Assembly: GCF_902769175.1 (NCBI RefSeq)
Contig: NZ_CACXNW010000006.1
Coordinates: forward strand, 55,875-119,874
Source of the DNA: an uncultured Methanobrevibacter sp.
Lineage (GTDB): Archaea > Methanobacteriota > Methanobacteria > Methanobacteriales > Methanobacteriaceae
Reading direction: 5' to 3'
Length of the DNA stretch: 64,000 nucleotides
Shown here: positions 8,601 through 17,878 of the stretch, in pieces
Numbering within the stretch: position 1 is the first letter of the stretch
Layout of the letters: the number at the start of each line of letters is the position of its first letter
Notes under the pieces: model-generated
Seen by the model: only the letters and a program-made list of their open reading frames with translations
Told to the model about the DNA's origin: nothing
The model's database searches: none
Translations under genes and position numbers: made by a program

Positions 8601-8745
8601 AATCAACTGTATCTAATCTTTAATTTTTCAATCATTCTATCTAGCCATCTTATCAACTGTACCTAATCTTTAATTTTTCAATCATTCTATCCTGCCATCT
8701 TATCAACTGTATCTAATCTTTAATTTTTCAATCATTCTATCTATT
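8601..8745 (-). repeat. 59-bp tandem repeat containing copies of the acyltransferase start site
   Basis: Three copies (period 59) of a unit reading, on the minus strand, GATTGAAAAATTAAAGAT, then ACAGTTGATAAGATGGC. The copy next to the gene supplies its ATG (ACAGTTGATTATATGGC). The other two give mini-frames ATG GCT AGA TAG and ATG GCA GGA TAG. Confidence 0.9.
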
Positions 8746-8792
8746 TGGATAATCTTTATTTTTTATAATCTTATTTTTGCTTAATATCCTTA

Positions 8793-10973
8793 TTATTTTT
8801 TATCAATATCAATCAATATGTTTTTTTCACCTGCATATTCTCCTATGCCTCTTATGATTATTTTCTTCATGCCAATTTCAGAGTAATCCTCTTCTTCCCA
8901 ATCGTAATCCTTTCCTTCTGCCAATTCTTCCCCATCAAAGCTGACAGTGAATCCATCCTCTTCTCCTCTGTATTTGGCTTTTTTGATGTTTTTCTTGATT
9001 TTGAAATCAATAGCCTTGGATCCGGTATAGATTCCCTTTCCTATTATTTCACATTTGGCAGTGCCGATTTCCACATTGTCATGATATTTGACATCAAAGT
9101 CAAGTTCCCTGATAAGCTTCCTGCCATTGTAGCTGACTTTCATCTTGTTGAAGACAATAGCCTTGCCGGTGTATGGCCTATCATCAATTCCTTCTACGAT
9201 AATATCATTGATATTGTGCTTTCCAGCTTTTTCAGGGAAAATATTTGTCTCATAAACGTAATCTATGAATCTTTCAGTATTTTTTCCATCGTGGTATTCA
9301 ACAATGTCGTTGTATTTTCTTGTGTTTTCTTCACTATGGCTTCCATAATAGTTTTTGCTGATGAGTTCAGCAAGCTTGTCATAGTCATATGCAATGTCTG
9401 CAAATGCATTATCATCATTTAGCTTAAGTTCAATTCCAAGGTTGCTGAGGCACATTTCCTTTTCCATCCAAGCGAAAATTACATTGCATCCCCTATAGAA
9501 TGCATCATAGGAAATTGAGGAATAATCGGTAATGAGCAATCTTGTGTTTCTCAGCAATTCATCATAGCTGTATTCCTTTGGCATATACTTTTCCAGGTCT
9601 GTCTTTCCGAATATTGCATTTACAAGTGGATGTGGAATAAAGACTATCTTGTCCTTCAAGTCCTCTGGCACACTTTCTATAATGCTTTTTGAAAATTTGT
9701 AATAGGTTGAATTGAGTGTGTCGTCCCTTATTGTTGAATATTCGAAGTTTCTTGAAGTAGGCATTATGAGAATCTTGTCTGCATCCTCATTTTGAACGGC
9801 ATGGTCGAATTTTGGAAGTCCGCATTTAATAAGGTCTTCCCTATCGAATTTTCCATCCTCTATGAAATGGTTTGCCTCTGTTTCAGAAGATACAACTACA
9901 AAAGCGTTCTTGTCAAATCCTCCTCCCTTTTCAAAGTCCCATCTGCCTTTTAGGGAGTATGCATACATAACTCCATGCTGAAGGAAGATATAGTAATAGT
10001 CTTTCCAGTATTGCCTTTTTCTTGTAAGTTCGTTGTATGTTGTCAAATCGATGACATGGTTTATGGATTCTGTAGCTATGAATGCTTTAGCATTGAAATA
10101 TTCATAATAGTGCTTTGGAGAGTATTTTTCTATGATGTTTGATCTGTATTTCTCTGGAACATCATCCCAATAATCGCTGTCTCTGCTTAATATGAAGAAT
10201 ACGTTTTCACATCCATCATCTATCAGCCTTTCATAAACGTATTTTGCGCTTTCCTCATATTTTCCACAGAACTTTTCATAAAGGAGAATGGAAGGAATGT
10301 TTTTCCCATCCTTTTTGTCTTTCATATACTTTTTGAAGGCAGATTTTATCTTTCTTGACTCTTTTGAATCGTCTGTTACATTTATTTCCCTGTAAGCTAT
10401 TGAAAGGTATCCCTTCCAAGTGTCATAGAGGAAAATGCTATGATTGTCATAGGTGACCAAATCGCTGTAAAAAAGGTCATGATGAATATACTTATTGTAT
10501 GAATTGGTTTTAGTCAGATAGAAGTTTTTAATTCTTCTCATAAAGCTTCTCATAGCAAGGAATTTCTTTTTGAAGATAAATCCGTTTTCATCTCTATATA
10601 CAAGATAGACTCCTGCAGACCTTCCTGGAATGCTTATGGTATCATATGGAATCTCCACATGGTATGCCTTTGATTTCTTAGTGAAGCTGTAGTCATTATA
10701 TCCAACATTTACCCGAAAGTCCTTTAAGTCATAGTCAGGATACTTTTTGCTGGATACTGTAAAGTCTATGGCAATCCTATCCTTTTTCATGGAAACTGAT
10801 TTTGCTCTTGGCTTGAAATCAAATATGCTATTATAAACATTAGTTTTCTCAATATTAAGAATTTTCTTAGGCTTTCCCTTTTTAAATAAGGCATTATATT
10901 CTTTTCCTTGTCTTATAGTGTAAGCATTTATCAAATCTAATTCTCTATACTGTGGTTCTATGCTTTCATCCAT
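8793..10973 (-). CDS. CDP-glycerol glycerophosphotransferase-family protein with C-terminal Ig-like module
   Basis: A 726-residue protein. Residues about 200-600 fit the Glyphos_transf (TagB/TagF) fold: YIFLQHGVMYAY, CGLPKFDH, FIPHPLVNAIF and the family signature LITDYSSISYDAFYRG. Family members polymerise or prime teichoic-acid-type glycerol- or ribitol-phosphate chains at the inner membrane face. The N-terminal 190 residues form a separate domain shared with the paralogue at 14.2-16.4 kb. The last about 110 residues contain two copies of a YNGK...GTAKCEIIGKGIYTGS-type module that usually occurs in extracellular repeat proteins, an odd fusion for a cytosolic enzyme. Start ATG 10973 follows GAGGAAT. 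The substrate is unproven. Confidence 0.85.
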   Translation of the reverse strand: MDESIEPQYRELDLINAYTIRQGKEYNALFKKGKPKKILNIEKTNVYNSIFDFKPRAKSVSMKKDRIAIDFTVSSKKYPDYDLKDFRVNVGYNDYSFTKKSKAYHVEIPYDTISIPGRSAGVYLVYRDENGFIFKKKFLAMRSFMRRIKNFYLTKTNSYNKYIHHDLFYSDLVTYDNHSIFLYDTWKGYLSIAYREINVTDDSKESRKIKSAFKKYMKDKKDGKNIPSILLYEKFCGKYEESAKYVYERLIDDGCENVFFILSRDSDYWDDVPEKYRSNIIEKYSPKHYYEYFNAKAFIATESINHVIDLTTYNELTRKRQYWKDYYYIFLQHGVMYAYSLKGRWDFEKGGGFDKNAFVVVSSETEANHFIEDGKFDREDLIKCGLPKFDHAVQNEDADKILIMPTSRNFEYSTIRDDTLNSTYYKFSKSIIESVPEDLKDKIVFIPHPLVNAIFGKTDLEKYMPKEYSYDELLRNTRLLITDYSSISYDAFYRGCNVIFAWMEKEMCLSNLGIELKLNDDNAFADIAYDYDKLAELISKNYYGSHSEENTRKYNDIVEYHDGKNTERFIDYVYETNIFPEKAGKHNINDIIVEGIDDRPYTGKAIVFNKMKVSYNGRKLIRELDFDVKYHDNVEIGTAKCEIIGKGIYTGSKAIDFKIKKNIKKAKYRGEEDGFTVSFDGEELAEGKDYDWEEEDYSEIGMKKIIIRGIGEYAGEKNILIDIDKK

Positions 10974-10993
10974 ATTTATTCCTCATCATGAAA

Positions 10994-11076
10994 AATCCTG
11001 ATTTTGCTTTTTAAGATATTTTGTTTTTTTTTTTAATCCTGTTTTTGCTTTTTTAGATATTTTGTTTTTTTTTTTT
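10994..11076. repeat. 41-bp tandem duplication
   Basis: AATCCTGATTTTGCTTTTTA and the following TAGATATTTTG plus T-run occur twice (from 10994 and 11035), upstream of the minus-strand glycerophosphotransferase gene. The rest of 10974-11164 is AT-rich with no gene. Confidence 0.85.
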
Positions 11077-11164
11077 AACTATCTTGGTTTGGATAATTGA
11101 TTATATCTTAGTTTTTTTTAGTATATCTTAGTTTTGTTAAGTTTTATTTAAACAGCTTTTTCAC

Positions 11165-12249
11165 CTATTTAATGAAATACTCTTTTTTAGACAGCTCCTG
11201 TATTTTTGCAAGAAGCTTTGTTCTGCCTTTTTTCTCCAAGACCTTTTCAATCAAATGGTCTATTTCAGGACTTATTGAAAATGTCATTTCATGTTTGCTG
11301 TATTTATTCAATGCCTTAATTGCATCTTTCAATTCCTTATGAAGTCTCTTGAAGTCTTCTTCATCATCTATGTCATAGCTTAATATCTTTTCAGAGTTTT
11401 CTTCAAAATATTTTCTAAGCTTAAGCTGTCATTGGTCATTTCGACAAGATTCCAGTTATTTATTATTATATTATAGTCTTCAATTGCAATTTCCCTTTCC
11501 TTTTTAATTTCATTGCTATTGTTTCTTGATTCGATTACCAAATCTCCTATTTCTTCCATTACCTCTTCATAGCTTCGATTTGCATCTATAAGGATATGAT
11601 TTGGCTGTGTCTTTTCATTGATTTTTCTGCTGTTAAAGTTTTTTCCATACATTTTTTTAAAATAGCTTTCGTTGTCTTTAGGAAAAGCCAAGTCAATTCC
11701 ATCTACATTGACCTTTTCAATTTCCTTGAAAATATCCACATCATATTCCTTATTGATTATCTTAACCAATCTATAATCCTGCATGTCTTTCCATTTGTCT
11801 AAGAATCTTTTATCATCTTCATCATTCCTAATCAAACTTTTGATCCTTCCAAAGACTTTTTTTCTAGCTACATTCTTTTTAGATTTTGATAGGGAAATTG
11901 GAGTAATCTGAATGCTGATTCCATTATAGAGACTATCATCTGATTTGAGCATATTGAATTCAGCGGTGTTCCTGTTTCCATAAAAGACATAAGTTTCCTT
12001 ATGATTTGGATTATTGAAGCGTCCTTCAACATATCTGTCTTCATGCTCCTCTTCAATAATTTTACAGAAGCGTTCCAAGTCTCCTTCAGTCATAGCAACG
12101 AAGACGCTGATAGGCCCTTTTTTAATTGTATGATTGCGATAGGCATTTAAGGTATTTAATCCGGTTAGGATGTAATTCAAGTCTTTCTTTGAGGAAATCT
12201 CATCAACTTCCTTTAGGAGTTCCAATTGGACATCTTTTTTAGTTTTCAT
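11165..12249 (-). pseudogene. LicD-related nucleotidyltransferase-like protein, frameshifted near its 3' end
   Basis: The frame starts at ATG 12249, six bases after GGAGAGGG; ATG 12255 is too close to that site. It is open to 11380. Another minus frame, open from about 11437 to TAG 11165, continues with convincing protein (RKYFEENSEKILSYDIDDEED...IDHLIEKVLEKKGRTKLLAKIQ), so a 1-2-base indel lies in 11415-11437. The N-terminus (LLKEVDEISSKKDLNYILTG) matches the start of LicD proteins, but the catalytic DDDID acidic motif is missing; a region like GPISVFVAM stands there. It overlaps the upstream licD gene by 11 bases, indicating an operon. Function may be lost or non-catalytic. Confidence 0.65.
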
Positions 12250-13906
12250 TTTCATCCCTCTCCATATCTAAGATCATTTCGGATTCAATAGCTATTCTGC
12301 TAATGCCAGATTCCTCTTCAACCTTTTTCCAAATCAAACCGTTTCTTGTATTTTCAATGGATTTTTTATAAAGCTCCATAGCTTCCTCATCATTTCCACA
12401 TTCCAATTTTGCCCTTGCCTGATAGGCCATTGTTTCTCCGTCAAATGGATAGCTGCTTAAGACATCTTCACATAAGCTGTCAATTTCCTTAAAGTCTTCA
12501 TTTGATTTTGCTTGGCTTTCCTTAAGATAGATGATGGAGCGATGAATGTCCAATAAGTTAGGATATTTGTCCTTGTTTTCTTCAACCAGTTTCATTAGCT
12601 GATCATTGTCCTTTTCATCATACCGGGCTATTGAGATTTTTCTGCATAGGCTAATTATTTCTCTAATCTCATTGAATTCATCATCCAATGGAGTTTCCTG
12701 TGCTTTAAGAATATCTAAATACTTATTGGCTTCAAAGTATCTTCCCTGTTCTGTCAGGGACAATAGCAGTGTATTAAGATTCTTTTTAGAAATAGGAATA
12801 AGTATATTGTTTTTTCTTATGTTTTTAGACAATTGTAATTTTGAATAGTCATTAAATTCTTTTGACAATGTTTCATAATCCTTATTTTCCAATAGTGAAC
12901 TTAAGTGTTCCTCCTTAGAGTTTAAGTCATTACAAATTTCCTTAGACTTTAAAATGGCATTTGCCTTTGCAACAAGCATTCGGTTTCTTTCACGCTTATA
13001 GAATAGGCTTGCATTGTTTCTTTTGTTTTTTCCATATCTTTTGAAAACAGATTCTCTGTTGATTTTCTCTAAATAAATATCCGTATATTCCTTTAAAGGC
13101 ACGTCAATGTCTTTTATTCCACCATGAACAATTTGATTATGGTATTCTGGAACATACATCCAGTCATCACCAAAGTTAACTCTAAGTGCAGATTCAGCTT
13201 TCTTTGCTATTGGGAAAAAGTCCTCTTCAAATTTTTCCATTCTTCCACTTTCAAAGTATTCCTTTTTGAATATCAATATGTAATTTCCCCAACGCATGCA
13301 AAATGAATCGCATTCTTCCATTGGGTAGCCCTGCAATCTTTCTTCCAATTCATTGATTACCTTTTCCTTGCCTTCTTCATCAACCCTTTTTAAATATTTT
13401 TCATATAGTCTGTAGTGCCTTTCCCACTCTTTAAGGTTTAAATTGAAGTTAACTACATAATAAGGTGTTAATAATTCTGTGTAGACCTTGAATAAGTCAA
13501 CATATTCCTCTTTTTCCTTTTCATCCTTTGGCATAGGGTCTAAAATAAAGAGTTCTATATTTTGTCCGCATGATGCTCCAATCATTGCCTGTGACTTGTA
13601 GATTGATGTTGTATTGTTGTTGATGTATCTTGGGAGAGTGTTGCAGTAGTATTCTGTATTTTCTTTGTAGACAAATGAGCGTCCTTCTGGGAGGATATTA
13701 TCTTCAGTTTCCAATAGATGTCTTAGCTTGTTCCATTCGTCCCTTTTAAGGTACACGTCTATATCATCATCCCATGGCATGAATTGATTGTGTCTAACTG
13801 CTCCCAATGCATTTCCTGCAGCTATGAAATATTCTATGTCATTTTCTTTGCAGATGCTGTCAAACTCTTTCAACAGCTGATATAGATTTTTCTGCACATC
13901 ATTCAT
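12239..13906 (-). CDS. LicD-family phosphotransferase with TPR-like C-terminus
   Basis: The N-terminal about 250 residues show the LicD pattern: LLKEFDSICKENDIEYFIAAGNALGAVRHNQFMPWDDDIDVYL, cited here in part, where WDDDID holds the metal-binding acids. LicD/fukutin enzymes transfer phosphocholine, ribitol-phosphate or glycerol-phosphate from a CDP carrier to surface sugars. Residues about 330-550 are helical repeats of TPR type (YPNLLDIHRSIIYL, GDEEAMELYKKSI-like). Start taken as ATG 13906; TTG 13915 is possible. The reading frame upstream stays open for 87 codons to the TAG of the preceding gene. It sits between glycerophosphotransferase genes, so CDP-glycerol or CDP-ribitol is a plausible donor. 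Confidence 0.85.
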   Translation of the reverse strand: MNDVQKNLYQLLKEFDSICKENDIEYFIAAGNALGAVRHNQFMPWDDDIDVYLKRDEWNKLRHLLETEDNILPEGRSFVYKENTEYYCNTLPRYINNNTTSIYKSQAMIGASCGQNIELFILDPMPKDEKEKEEYVDLFKVYTELLTPYYVVNFNLNLKEWERHYRLYEKYLKRVDEEGKEKVINELEERLQGYPMEECDSFCMRWGNYILIFKKEYFESGRMEKFEEDFFPIAKKAESALRVNFGDDWMYVPEYHNQIVHGGIKDIDVPLKEYTDIYLEKINRESVFKRYGKNKRNNASLFYKRERNRMLVAKANAILKSKEICNDLNSKEEHLSSLLENKDYETLSKEFNDYSKLQLSKNIRKNNILIPISKKNLNTLLLSLTEQGRYFEANKYLDILKAQETPLDDEFNEIREIISLCRKISIARYDEKDNDQLMKLVEENKDKYPNLLDIHRSIIYLKESQAKSNEDFKEIDSLCEDVLSSYPFDGETMAYQARAKLECGNDEEAMELYKKSIENTRNGLIWKKVEEESGISRIAIESEMILDMERDENEN

Positions 13907-13915
13907 TTCACTCAA

Positions 13916-14176
13916 ACTCCCATTCCCCTTAATTTTTATTTTTTCGTGTTTTGTGTTTTTTTCCTTTTCTGCTGTGTTTTTGGTTTGTGCTTTTTTCTTT
14001 TCTTGTTTAGTCCCTTCTTCGAGTTGTGCTTGGAGGTCTTGGATTACTGCTTCAAGTCTTGCGATTAATTCATCCTTGTTTTCTTCTTTTTCTATTGTGT
14101 TTTTTTGTGTTTTGTTTTTTTCTTTTTCTATTGTGTTTTTTGTGTTTTGTTTTCTTCCTTTTAGTTGTGTTTTTCT
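13916..14176 (-). other. 87-codon open stretch linking two polymer genes in frame
   Basis: Directly after TAG 14177-14179 of the glycerophosphotransferase gene, the same frame continues without a stop for 87 codons into the licD frame. It has no ATG. The reading is Lys/Glu/Asn/Thr-rich with short repeats (KNTIEKEKNKTQ) and a coiled-coil-like core (DELIARLEAVIQDLQAQLEE). It may be a relic of a fusion or an N-terminal extension of LicD that has lost its start. Confidence 0.6.
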
Positions 14177-16360
14177 CTATTTTTTAGCTAATGTATCTCT
14201 TAAAATGGTTTTCTTACCGCTAAAGTCTCCTTTACCCTCTACAACTATCTTGATTAATGCGATATCTGGGTAATCATTCCATTCATAAGTATAATCTTCA
14301 CCTTCAGTCAGTTCTTCTCCATCGTAAAGGAGGATTAAATGACCTTTTTTGATTTTATATTTTGCATTCTTAATGTTTTTCTTGATTTCATAATTAACTG
14401 TCTTTGATCCTTTATAGATTCCCATTCCTTCAATCTTGCAGGTGGCAGTTCCAATGTCGATATTATTTGAATTCTTTACCTTAAAGTCAAGGTCTTTTAT
14501 GAGCTTAACTCCATTGTAGCTTAGCTTAATCTTTGGATTTCCTATTGGCTTGCCTGTATATCCATGGTCTTCTATGCCAGTGACGACAGCATCCTTTATG
14601 TCACGTTCTGCTGCCTTTTGCGGGAAAATATTTGTATTGTAAAGATATTCGATAAACCTTTCAGTATTTTTTCCATCGTGGAATTCAACTATGTCGTTGT
14701 ATTTTCTTGTGTTTTCTTCGCTGTGGGTTCCATTGTAGTTTTTGCTGATGAGTTCAGCAAGCTTGTCATAGTCATATGCAATGTCTGCAAATGCATTGTC
14801 ATCATTTAGCTTAAGTTCAATTCCAATGTTGTTAAGGCACATTTCCTTTTCCATCCAAGCGAAAATTACATTGCATCCCCTATAGAATGCATCATAGGAA
14901 ATTGAGGAGTAATCGGTAATGAGCAATTTTGTGTTTCTCAGCAATTCATCATAGCTGTATTCTTCAGGCATATATTCTTCCAGGTCTGTCTTTCCGAATA
15001 TTGCATTTACAAGTGGATGTGGAATAAAGACTATCTTGTCCTTCAAGTCCTCTGGCACGCTCTCGATAAGTTTCTTTGAAAAATTGTAGTATGTTGAATT
15101 AAGGGTGTCGTCCCTTATTGTTGAATATTCGAAGTTTCTTGAAGTAGGCATAATAAGGATTTTGTCAGCATCCTCATATTGGATAGGGTGGTCGAATTTT
15201 GGAAGTCCGCATTTAATAAGGTCTTCTCTATCAAAGTTTCCATCTTCTATAAAATGGTTTGCCTCTGTTTCAGAAGATACAACAACATAGGCGTTTTTGT
15301 CAAATCCTTTTCCCTTTTCAAAGTCTCCTCTGCCTTTAATGGAATATGCAAACATCACTCCATGCTGAAGGAAGATATAATAATAGTCTTTCCAGTATTG
15401 CCTTCTGCGGGTAAGGGCATTGTATGTTGTCAAATCAATAACGTGGTTTATTGTTTCAGTTGCAATAAAGGCCTTAGCATTGAAATATTCATAATAGTGC
15501 TTTGGAGAGTATTTCTCTATGATGTTGGATCTGTATTTTTCTGGAACATCGTCCCAATAATCGCTGTCTCTCTTTAGGATAAAGAATACGTTTTCACATC
15601 CGTCATCAATAAGCCTTTCATAAACGTATTTTGCACTTTCTTCGTATTTTCCACAGAACTTTTCATAAAGGAGAACTGATGGAACGGTTTTTCCATCCTT
15701 TTTATCTTTCATATACTTTTTAAATGAAGATTCTATCTTTTTAGCCTCTTTAGGATCATCAGTAACATTCATTTCCCTAAAAGCCAATGAAATGAATCCA
15801 TTCCATGATTCATAGAGGTAAATGCTATGGTTTTCATGCTCTATCAGTTTGCTGTAGTAAAGGTCATGATGCTCATATTTGTTGTAGGAGTTGGTCATGT
15901 CGAGGTATTTGTTTCTAAGTCTTTTTGTAAAGCTTGGAACCAATTCGAATTTCTTTCTGAACATGAATCCGTCTTCATCCCTATAGCAAAGGTATACTCC
16001 AGCTATTCTTCCTGGAATGCTTATGCTGTCATAAGGAATTTCAACGCGATATGATTTGGATTTTTTTGAAAATTCATAATCATTGTATCCCACATTTATA
16101 AAAAAGTCCTTTAGGTCATGGTCTTTATAATTTACACTTTCCACAATGAAATCTATGACTGCCTTATCCTTTTTCATGGCGATGGATTTTGCTTTTGGCC
16201 TGAAATCAAATATCCTATTGTATACGTTGATTATATTGGTGTTTAGGGTTTTATTAGGTTTGCCCTTTTTAAAAATAGCATTTAGTTCGCTTCCTTGTCT
16301 AAAGGTATATCCATAGCCTAAGTCAAATTCCTTTAAGTTAGCAGAGTCATTGTTTTCCAT
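14177..16360 (-). CDS. CDP-glycerol glycerophosphotransferase-family protein with C-terminal Ig-like module (paralogue)
   Basis: A 727-residue close paralogue of the protein at 8.8-11.0 kb, colinear along its whole length with long identical stretches. It has the FLQHGVMFAYS, CGLPKFDHP, PHPLVNAIFGKTDLE and LITDYSSISYDAFYRG motifs. The N-terminal domain (about 1-190) and the C-terminal extracellular-type module (YNGVKLIKDLDF, GTATCKIEGMGIYKGS) are also kept. Differences cluster at the two ends, as expected for copies acting on related but different acceptors. Start ATG 16360 follows CGAGGTATGATTA. The stop TAG is followed by an 87-codon open stretch into the licD gene. It probably extends or primes a phosphopolyol surface polymer. 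Confidence 0.85.
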   Translation of the reverse strand: MENNDSANLKEFDLGYGYTFRQGSELNAIFKKGKPNKTLNTNIINVYNRIFDFRPKAKSIAMKKDKAVIDFIVESVNYKDHDLKDFFINVGYNDYEFSKKSKSYRVEIPYDSISIPGRIAGVYLCYRDEDGFMFRKKFELVPSFTKRLRNKYLDMTNSYNKYEHHDLYYSKLIEHENHSIYLYESWNGFISLAFREMNVTDDPKEAKKIESSFKKYMKDKKDGKTVPSVLLYEKFCGKYEESAKYVYERLIDDGCENVFFILKRDSDYWDDVPEKYRSNIIEKYSPKHYYEYFNAKAFIATETINHVIDLTTYNALTRRRQYWKDYYYIFLQHGVMFAYSIKGRGDFEKGKGFDKNAYVVVSSETEANHFIEDGNFDREDLIKCGLPKFDHPIQYEDADKILIMPTSRNFEYSTIRDDTLNSTYYNFSKKLIESVPEDLKDKIVFIPHPLVNAIFGKTDLEEYMPEEYSYDELLRNTKLLITDYSSISYDAFYRGCNVIFAWMEKEMCLNNIGIELKLNDDNAFADIAYDYDKLAELISKNYNGTHSEENTRKYNDIVEFHDGKNTERFIEYLYNTNIFPQKAAERDIKDAVVTGIEDHGYTGKPIGNPKIKLSYNGVKLIKDLDFKVKNSNNIDIGTATCKIEGMGIYKGSKTVNYEIKKNIKNAKYKIKKGHLILLYDGEELTEGEDYTYEWNDYPDIALIKIVVEGKGDFSGKKTILRDTLAKK

Positions 16361-16487
16361 TAATCATACCTCGCCATAAAGTTTTTGTGAGTTAGTAAGA
16401 GTTTTGAAAAATTTTTGCCTTTCAATAAGATTCAAATCTTAAATTTTATTAATAGATTAAAAGAGCATAAATTTTAATGCAATAGCC

Positions 16488-16592
16488 TTTTTTTAGCTAC
16501 TGTTATCAAATTATTTGCTTCTAATAAGTTCAATGATCTTTTTTTTAGCTACTGTTATCAAATTATTTGCCTCTAATTAATTCAATAATCTT
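16488..16592 (-). repeat. 52-bp tandem duplication of a gene 3' end
   Basis: Two copies (period about 52) of a stretch that on the minus strand codes for the last residues of the next gene. The real end reads IIELIRGK-stop and the downstream copy IIELIRSK-stop, with silent and one replacement difference. Confidence 0.85.
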
Positions 16593-17777
16593 TTTAGAAG
16601 CTGTTCCATTATCAAATTCATTGTATTTCCTTTGGAAATCATCATATTTCTTGCCGAATCTTTCCATATATTCTCCATTGTCAAGCTCTTTTATCTCAGA
16701 TATCAATTTGTCGGTTGTCTCAACGATAGGTCCTGGAACCTCTTCAAACATGTCGAAATAGAAATCCCTTAAGCTGTCCTTATAGAATTCAAGGTCGTAT
16801 GTAAAGAATAGCATAGGCCTTCTAAGGATTGCATAGTCAAACATCACTGAAGAATAATCGGTTATAAGCACATCGGAAATGAGATACAATTCCTGAATGT
16901 CCCATTCTGAATCGCATTCAATTACAAATCCTCCATACTTATCCCAGTCTATGTTTTCCTTAACAAGATAATGATACTTTACAATCAAGGCATAGTCATC
17001 AGATAACGCTTCCTTCATGGCATCAAAATCCATGTCAGTTGCAAATTTGTATTGGCCTTTTGCATAGTATTCATTGTCTCTCCAAGTTGGAGCATAAAGA
17101 ATTATCTTCTTATCCTTAGGGATATTGAATTTGTCCTTTATGGCTTCTATGTCATCAGGATTGTTTTTTGAAAACAATATGTCATTGCGGGGATATCCTA
17201 TTTCAAGCATTTCCCCATTAAAGGCAAATGCCCTTTTGAATATTTCACTTGAATAGCTGTTCTGTGAAATAAGATATTGCCAATCTGCACTGTTTTTGGT
17301 AAACTCTGCATGATACTTTTCAATGTCCTGGTTTCCGCTCATGTCAATATAGTCCATATCCAATCCTAATTTCTTAAGAGGTGTTCCATGCCAGGTTTGA
17401 ATGTATTTTGTTTTCTCATGTTTCCTAAGATAGTAGAGATGCCTTGAATCAAATATCCATGTTCCGCTTACGATTGTATAATAGAGGAACTTGAAGAAGG
17501 ACCTTTTTACCTTGATTCCATTTCCAGGTATTTCCTGAAGTTCAGGCTTCATGAATACCCAAACGCATTTGAATTCCTTATCAAGGCCTTGGCTTAAGAT
17601 CTCTTCATATACATATCTTGGGTTTCCAGTATAATTACGTCCATTGCTTGATTCCAAGAGGATAATATTGTCTTTTGGTCTAAGCACATGGGTTCCTAAG
17701 TAGTACAGGGCTCTTGCACTACGTTTTGCAGAAACGTATATTATATCTTTGATTTTCTTTTTGAATGATTTAGCCAT
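16563..17777 (-). CDS. TagB/TagF-type CDP-glycerol glycerophosphotransferase
   Basis: A 404-residue stand-alone Glyphos_transf protein: LLESSNGRNYTGNPRYVYE near the start, IQTWHGTPLKKLG (the conserved HGTP active-site region, about residue 132), GYPRND, ILYAPTWRDN, IVKYHYLV and the signature VLITDYSSVMFDYA (about 310). The length and order match bacterial TagB/TagF cores, and it is the most canonical of the four such proteins here. Expected to add glycerol-phosphate from CDP-glycerol to a lipid-linked acceptor at the inner membrane face; the true substrate is not shown by sequence. Start ATG 17777 follows GAGAGGATAAA. Its last codons are duplicated just downstream. Confidence 0.9.
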   Translation of the reverse strand: MAKSFKKKIKDIIYVSAKRSARALYYLGTHVLRPKDNIILLESSNGRNYTGNPRYVYEEILSQGLDKEFKCVWVFMKPELQEIPGNGIKVKRSFFKFLYYTIVSGTWIFDSRHLYYLRKHEKTKYIQTWHGTPLKKLGLDMDYIDMSGNQDIEKYHAEFTKNSADWQYLISQNSYSSEIFKRAFAFNGEMLEIGYPRNDILFSKNNPDDIEAIKDKFNIPKDKKIILYAPTWRDNEYYAKGQYKFATDMDFDAMKEALSDDYALIVKYHYLVKENIDWDKYGGFVIECDSEWDIQELYLISDVLITDYSSVMFDYAILRRPMLFFTYDLEFYKDSLRDFYFDMFEEVPGPIVETTDKLISEIKELDNGEYMERFGKKYDDFQRKYNEFDNGTASKKIIELIRGK

Positions 17778-17878
17778 TTTATCCTCTCTGTCAAACTTTT
17801 TTTATATATTTACTACTTTTTTTTATCTGAAAATAATTGTATCTTTTTTTAAATCATCTCGATTATAATACTTAAAGC

